Source: Talpa occidentalis (Eukaryota; Chordata; Mammalia; Eulipotyphla; Talpidae). From it: a DNA stretch of 64,000 nt. Positions 59,935-64,000 of the stretch are shown piece by piece (positions within the stretch are counted from its first letter, which is position 1; each line of letters begins with the position of its first letter). The stretch lies in contig NW_023603184.1 of NCBI RefSeq assembly GCF_014898055.3, positions 31,474,808 through 31,538,807 on the forward strand. The letters are read 5' to 3'. The position numbers were made by a program, and so were the translations under genes. A model generated the notes under the pieces. That model was not told where the DNA came from and searched no databases. It worked only from the letters and a program-made list of their open reading frames with translations.

Positions 59935-61326
59935 CCTATTTTCTTGAGTATTTTTCCTCAAAAATCAGTATTAAGTTGTGTTGTAGGCTTCTTCAGCATT
60001 TATAGTGATAATCCCATTACTGTTTCTCATATCCATTAGTAGAGTGATTCTATTGAGGAAACTCATAATATTGAGCCAAACTTGCATTCCTGGCATAATT
60101 CCGCTTGCTCAGGGCATAATCTGTTTTTAATGTTCTATTTGATTATATATGCTAATATTTTATTTGGTGATTTTCCAATATTTATAAATAATATTCATCT
60201 ATAATTTACTTTTATAATACTATATCAGCCTAGGCATAAATTTATATTTGCCTCATAAAAATAACTAGGAAGTTCTCCTCCATTTTCAAACTCTGGAATG
60301 ATTTATGGCGCGTTGGGTACATCTAATGTTCCAAGATTTGGTAGAATTCCCCTGTGAGTCCTTCTGAGCCTACTGTTTTGTAGGAATTTCCTTACTAATT
60401 TTCTCTATTCTATACAAATTAATCCCTTTAAGTTTCTATTGTTAATGGGGTCAGTTTTGGTAATTTGTTACTTCAATTTGTTTGCTTTAATTTTCTGGGT
60501 TATTTTCTAGTTTTCTAGATGAAAGCATGATTACAGTTTTATATACTTTTTCTTTCCTAACATATGCATTTCGTGCTATTTTCCTGCATCCCACAAATTA
60601 TCCATTTACCGAGATTCTCCAATTTATTTGTACACAAGTATGAAAAGTGACACCTTTGGATTTTTATGACTTCTGTATTGTCATTTGCCCTTGTCACTCG
60701 ATATCCTGTATAATTTTGCTTTTACCATATTTTTCTTGACTAATTCAGATAGTGGTTTGCATTTTTATTTATTTTAATATTTTATTACTAATTAAGCCAG
60801 TTATTTTTAAATTTTCTACCTCACCAATTTCTGCTTTTATCCTTATTATTTCATTTTTTATTTGTGGTTTCTTTTGGCTTATCAATTGGTTTTTTCCTAG
60901 TTGTTTGGTTTTTTTTTTTTTTTTTTTGGACTTTTTTTTTTTTATACAAGCACTGGGTACAGTCAGAAGCACCGGAGGATGAGAGAATTCAACAGAGGCA
61001 GAGCGGAGAGCAGAGCAGAGCAGGCAGACTGATGAAGTACACTGCTGAGGGGAGTAGCGGGCACCGCAGGAGAGGTCTGCGCGCCATGTGGGACCCTCGC
61101 CTGGCAGTCAGGGATCCAACAGGTGCTGCAGAGGCTGCGGGCAGCCTCGCAACCCAGCGCTCAACCGCTGCGCCACCGGGGAGGCCCTTTTCCTAGTTTT
61201 TTTATGTTAGAATTGAGACCATTTTCATTTTTTGATTGTTATTGATAAAAAATTATACAATCACTTCTATTCACTACTTTATCGCATAGCTTCTAAAATA
61301 TACTTCCTTTATAATTATGTCTAAAA
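59935..61326 (-). mobile_element. Old L1 ORF2 relic, reverse orientation
   Basis: Reversed RT-region words in order: 'gagccaaacttgcattcctg', 'cagggcataatctgttttta', 'tttggtagaattcccctgtg' and 'agtccttctgagcctactgt'. Disrupted throughout, and split by the SINE at 60903-61187. Confidence 0.7.
60903..61187 (-). mobile_element. Young tRNA-derived SINE (subfamily B) inside old L1
   Basis: A reverse copy with a long, interrupted T-rich tail at left. It has an 11-bp TSD (TTTTCCTAGTT) at 60892-60902 and 61188-61198. The predicted 110-codon frame on plus is SINE antisense. Confidence 0.93.
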
Positions 61327-61341
61327 ATTCTATAATATTCA

Positions 61342-61752
61342 ATTATTCAGCAATCAAAAAACATAAACTCATGCCATTCACAGCAACATGGATGGAACTA
61401 GAAGGAATTATGCTCAGTGAAATAAGCCAGAGGAAAAAGAAAAATATAGGATGGTTTCACTTATAGCACGAATATAGGGGAACCCAATAAGACATCAGTG
61501 TAAAAAAATAATAACAGTACAAAACACAACAAGGCAAAAACAGACAATTATAAATCAGAGACATCCTGCAGGGGAGGAGGGGGGAGAGGGATCAGAGGGA
61601 GGGAGGGAGGAGCACAGGGGACTGAGGTGATGGTGCACAGGTGCACTGGTGAAGGAAACTCTATGGGGACTACACCTGAGGGGGTGGGGGGAAGCAAATA
61701 TTGTTTAAACATGAACAATGATGTCAAAAAAATTTTTTAATTAATATAAAAT
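61342..61752 (+). mobile_element. 5'-truncated young L1 3' end
   Basis: It starts 'attattcagcaatcaaaaaa', passes 'gcaacatggatggaactaga' and a G-rich 3' UTR with (GGGA)-like runs, and ends in an A/T-rich tail. It has a perfect 15-bp TSD (ATTCTATAATATTCA) at 61327-61341 and 61753-61767. It is inserted next to the reverse L1 relic. Confidence 0.95.
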
Positions 61753-61879
61753 ATTCTATAATATTCACATTGTTTTCTCTCCTTTTGACCAAGAGTTAAT
61801 AGAAGTTTTCTGCTATTAATTTTCAGGCATAAATCCACTGATTTAAAATTGTGTTAATGTTCTAAGCTTGTTTATTCCA

Positions 61880-61950
61880 CTCATTTACAAACATAAATCC
61901 CTCTTATTATAAAGAAACTTAAACTATAAATTATGTAAAGACTCTTCTAG
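61880..61950. repeat. 71-bp inverted repeat, left arm
   Basis: The exact reverse complement of 63213-63283 over all 71 bases. It is ordinary mixed sequence (CTCATTTACAAACATAAATC ... ACTCTTCTAG), not a known transposon. Identity stops abruptly on both sides. Confidence 0.97.
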
Positions 61951-62384
61951 GGCAGGATAAACCGACTTTAAGAACACAGAAGCCAAGAGCAGGGAGGACA
62001 GCTGATCATCTGTACGTTTTATAAATAATAAATCCATTAATAATTAGTACTTTTGAAGACTCTTAGCTCTGTACTACAAAATCCCTGTATTACATTTAAT
62101 TTGACCACATAACCAAAATATGAACTGCATAAACTGTCTCAAAACAGAATATAAAATACATATAACTACTGCATCATTAGAATTTAAAAGCATACCTTTG
62201 AATAAAGCAGTTTCACAAATTTAAGCAGACTGTGTAGGATGTAAATTGGTTGTTATTTTAAACCAACAAATATTTTATATAGCCATTATTTTAGATGTGG
62301 ATAAATAGGTTACTTGATTTTAAACTTTGATAGGAGATATTTCTAGGGAATATTGCCACAAGATAGAAATTTTTTAAATGCCTT
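61951..62384. other. Unannotated spacer
   Basis: I recognise no repeat or coding signal between the left arm of the inverted repeat and the next L1 fragment. Confidence 0.4.
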
Positions 62385-62560
62385 TTTTTTAATTGCTTTT
62401 GCTTTTATTGAGGCAACATTGATTGACAACACTGTATATGATTTAGGGTAATAGGTTCACACCCTTCTCAGATGTATGTCAAATTACAGCACAACCACCA
62501 CACCAAAGCACCCACAGTCCTTTACCATGGGCCATTGGGTCCCTCTGCTCCAGTAAATGG
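62385..62560 (-). mobile_element. Old L1 3'-UTR fragment
   Basis: 'ttttattgaggcaacattga', 'taataggttcacacccttct', 'caccaaagcacccacagtcc' and 'tgggtccctctgctccagta' give the reversed L1 3' UTR, collinear with the fragment at 18130-18310. Confidence 0.75.
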
Positions 62561-63212
62561 TTTTTAATGAGTGAGCTACACTGTATCAAACTAGGTTTCC
62601 ATATTCATTCAGAAGAATTTCTAGAGACCTTGCATTACTTCCTGTCTTCCGAGGACATTTTCATCCTCCCCCCTATATACTTCATTCAAATAAAGTGTTA
62701 GTTCAAGCAGCAAGTCCCTAAAAATGATGATGGCCTTGAGATAAAAAATGACACTCATGACTTAGTGATTAAATGCCTTCTTATGCACAAAGACAAATGC
62801 TATTTGCAAATCTACCAGATTATACTTTCCTATCAAAAATTAAAGGGGCAAGATTTCAGATTCTGAAAGCATATCAAAACTAGTTCACAAATTTCCATCC
62901 CCTCATTATTAACTCCATGAGCAAAACTAAAAATCACCAAAAAACCAAAATTCTCCAGCAGCAGTTCAATGGAAAAAAAAAAACAAGAAAAGTGAAATAC
63001 TTAAATTCAATAAATCTTAAAAACTGACAACCAAGCTGAAATAAACAGAAATGATACAGATGAGTTAACAAAGTGCACAGAATTATCAATAATATTCCCA
63101 CATCTGGTGAGAAGCAATCTGAATAAGTTTTATCTTTTCCATTTTCACCTTATATTTCATAGAAAAGAAAACTAGGAAGAAACACACAAAATAGGAAATG
63201 TGAAGAAGAGGA
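62561..63212. other. Unannotated interval
   Basis: I can assign nothing apart from short A runs. Confidence 0.4.
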
Positions 63213-63283
63213 CTAGAAGAGTCTTTACATAATTTATAGTTTAAGTTTCTTTATAATAAGAGGGATTTATGTTTGTAAATGAG
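63213..63283. repeat. 71-bp inverted repeat, right arm
   Basis: Perfect partner of 61880-61950. The spacer between the arms is 1,262 bp. Confidence 0.97.
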
Positions 63284-64000
63284 GACTATTTCCTCTAACA
63301 AATCTTAAGATTCTGGGTCAATACCACAAATTTGGGGAATGACAAAGAGAGTACAGTTTCTAAGTAATTAATAAACCCCAACTCCATTCCTAATTAGTTG
63401 GATTGACCTTGATAGAAGGTAAGTTATGAAATGTCAGAAAAGAAAGCTGAACCCCACAAAAAAACTTAGATATTGCTTAGATGAGTTTTTCCCATTTATA
63501 TCTCACTACTTTCTCACTCCTTCCCAAAATAATATTCTTAGACTTCCCAGCTGGAAGGGGAAAGAACAAGCAAGAGAAACATAAATAATGTATACAAAAT
63601 CCTAGAGGGAAAAAAAAAAAAGCATTACCAATAATATAGTACAGAAAAAGGCCATTCACACATGAAGATGAAAGGCAGGTAGACTCAACTGTGTTAGGAC
63701 ACTGGAAAAACTATACTTTTGAGTCCTTCTAGGGTTGAGAGGGAAACTTCACAAAAAATGAAAACAAGCTAATAAGAAAGGAAATAAGTAAGAAAATGAA
63801 AAGCTGCGGTAAAAGGAATAGTAGTAATGACTATTTATATACATATGGAAATAAACACTAAACAACTATGAGGGTTATGGTTACAAAACAGAATATAAAT
63901 GTTATAAACCCAGATAATGCAAATGTAGTAAAATAACAAAAGAAAAAATCACAAGTGGATGGTAGAGATTTGGGAGAAAGTGTAACAGTATATAATACCC
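63284..64000. other. Unannotated AT-rich interval
   Basis: No recognisable repeat or exon. The minus frame at 63477-63659 has no splice support. Confidence 0.4.

Noticed and set aside
60752..60982. Phenylalanine-rich 76-codon frame
   Set aside because: It reads through reversed L1 and the poly-T tail of the SINE at 60903. It is low complexity.

Overview
The window is AT-rich, intron- or intergenic-type DNA of a placental mammal, built almost wholly from interspersed repeats. I find no complete protein-coding gene, no tRNA or rRNA gene, no CRISPR array and no bacterial-style operon. The mammalian call rests on decayed MIR, L2, MER5A-like and L1 fragments, plus a young tRNA-derived SINE about 260-280 bp long in 13 copies, nearly all with target-site duplications (TSDs). 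Alu, B1/B2, bovine, equine, carnivore and vespertilionid-bat (VES) SINEs are not seen, which argues against primates, rodents, ruminants, horses, carnivores and vesper bats. A different bat or another laurasiatherian-type lineage is possible, but I cannot name the species.

Layout. 1-2.8 kb: repeat-poor sequence with gene-like splice signals on the minus strand. 2.8-13.7 kb: MIR/L2 remnants, three young SINEs and a twin-primed (internally inverted) L1. 14-21 kb: two fragments of a hAT-type DNA transposon, L1 3' ends, three SINEs and a MER5A-like element split by a SINE. 21-27 kb: sparse, but with a perfect 87-bp palindrome at 23.6 kb. 27.5-29.1 kb: a dead hAT transposase element holding a short polyadenylated retrocopy and a SINE. 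29-40 kb: SINEs, a minus-strand L1 with a 17-bp TSD, and old plus-strand L1 ORF2 debris. 40.7 kb: a candidate 90-nt coding exon on the minus strand. 39.3 and 42.0 kb: a 57-bp direct duplication. 48-62 kb: a dense L1/L2 patchwork containing a very young, very small LTR retroelement (57.4-58.9 kb) inserted in an older LTR. 61.9 and 63.2 kb: a perfect 71-bp inverted repeat.

Nothing amounts to a cooperating gene system. The points most worth checking are (i) the LTR element, with two 587-bp LTRs differing at 3 sites, a Lys-tRNA-type primer-binding site and a polypurine tract, but only about 245 bp between the LTRs and no gag/pol/env; (ii) three perfect or near-perfect local duplications (87-bp palindrome, 71-bp inverted repeat, 57-bp direct repeat) that look like recent templated copying of non-repeat DNA, or assembly artefacts; and (iii) two exon-like segments on the minus strand, which hint that the window lies in or beside a minus-strand gene.
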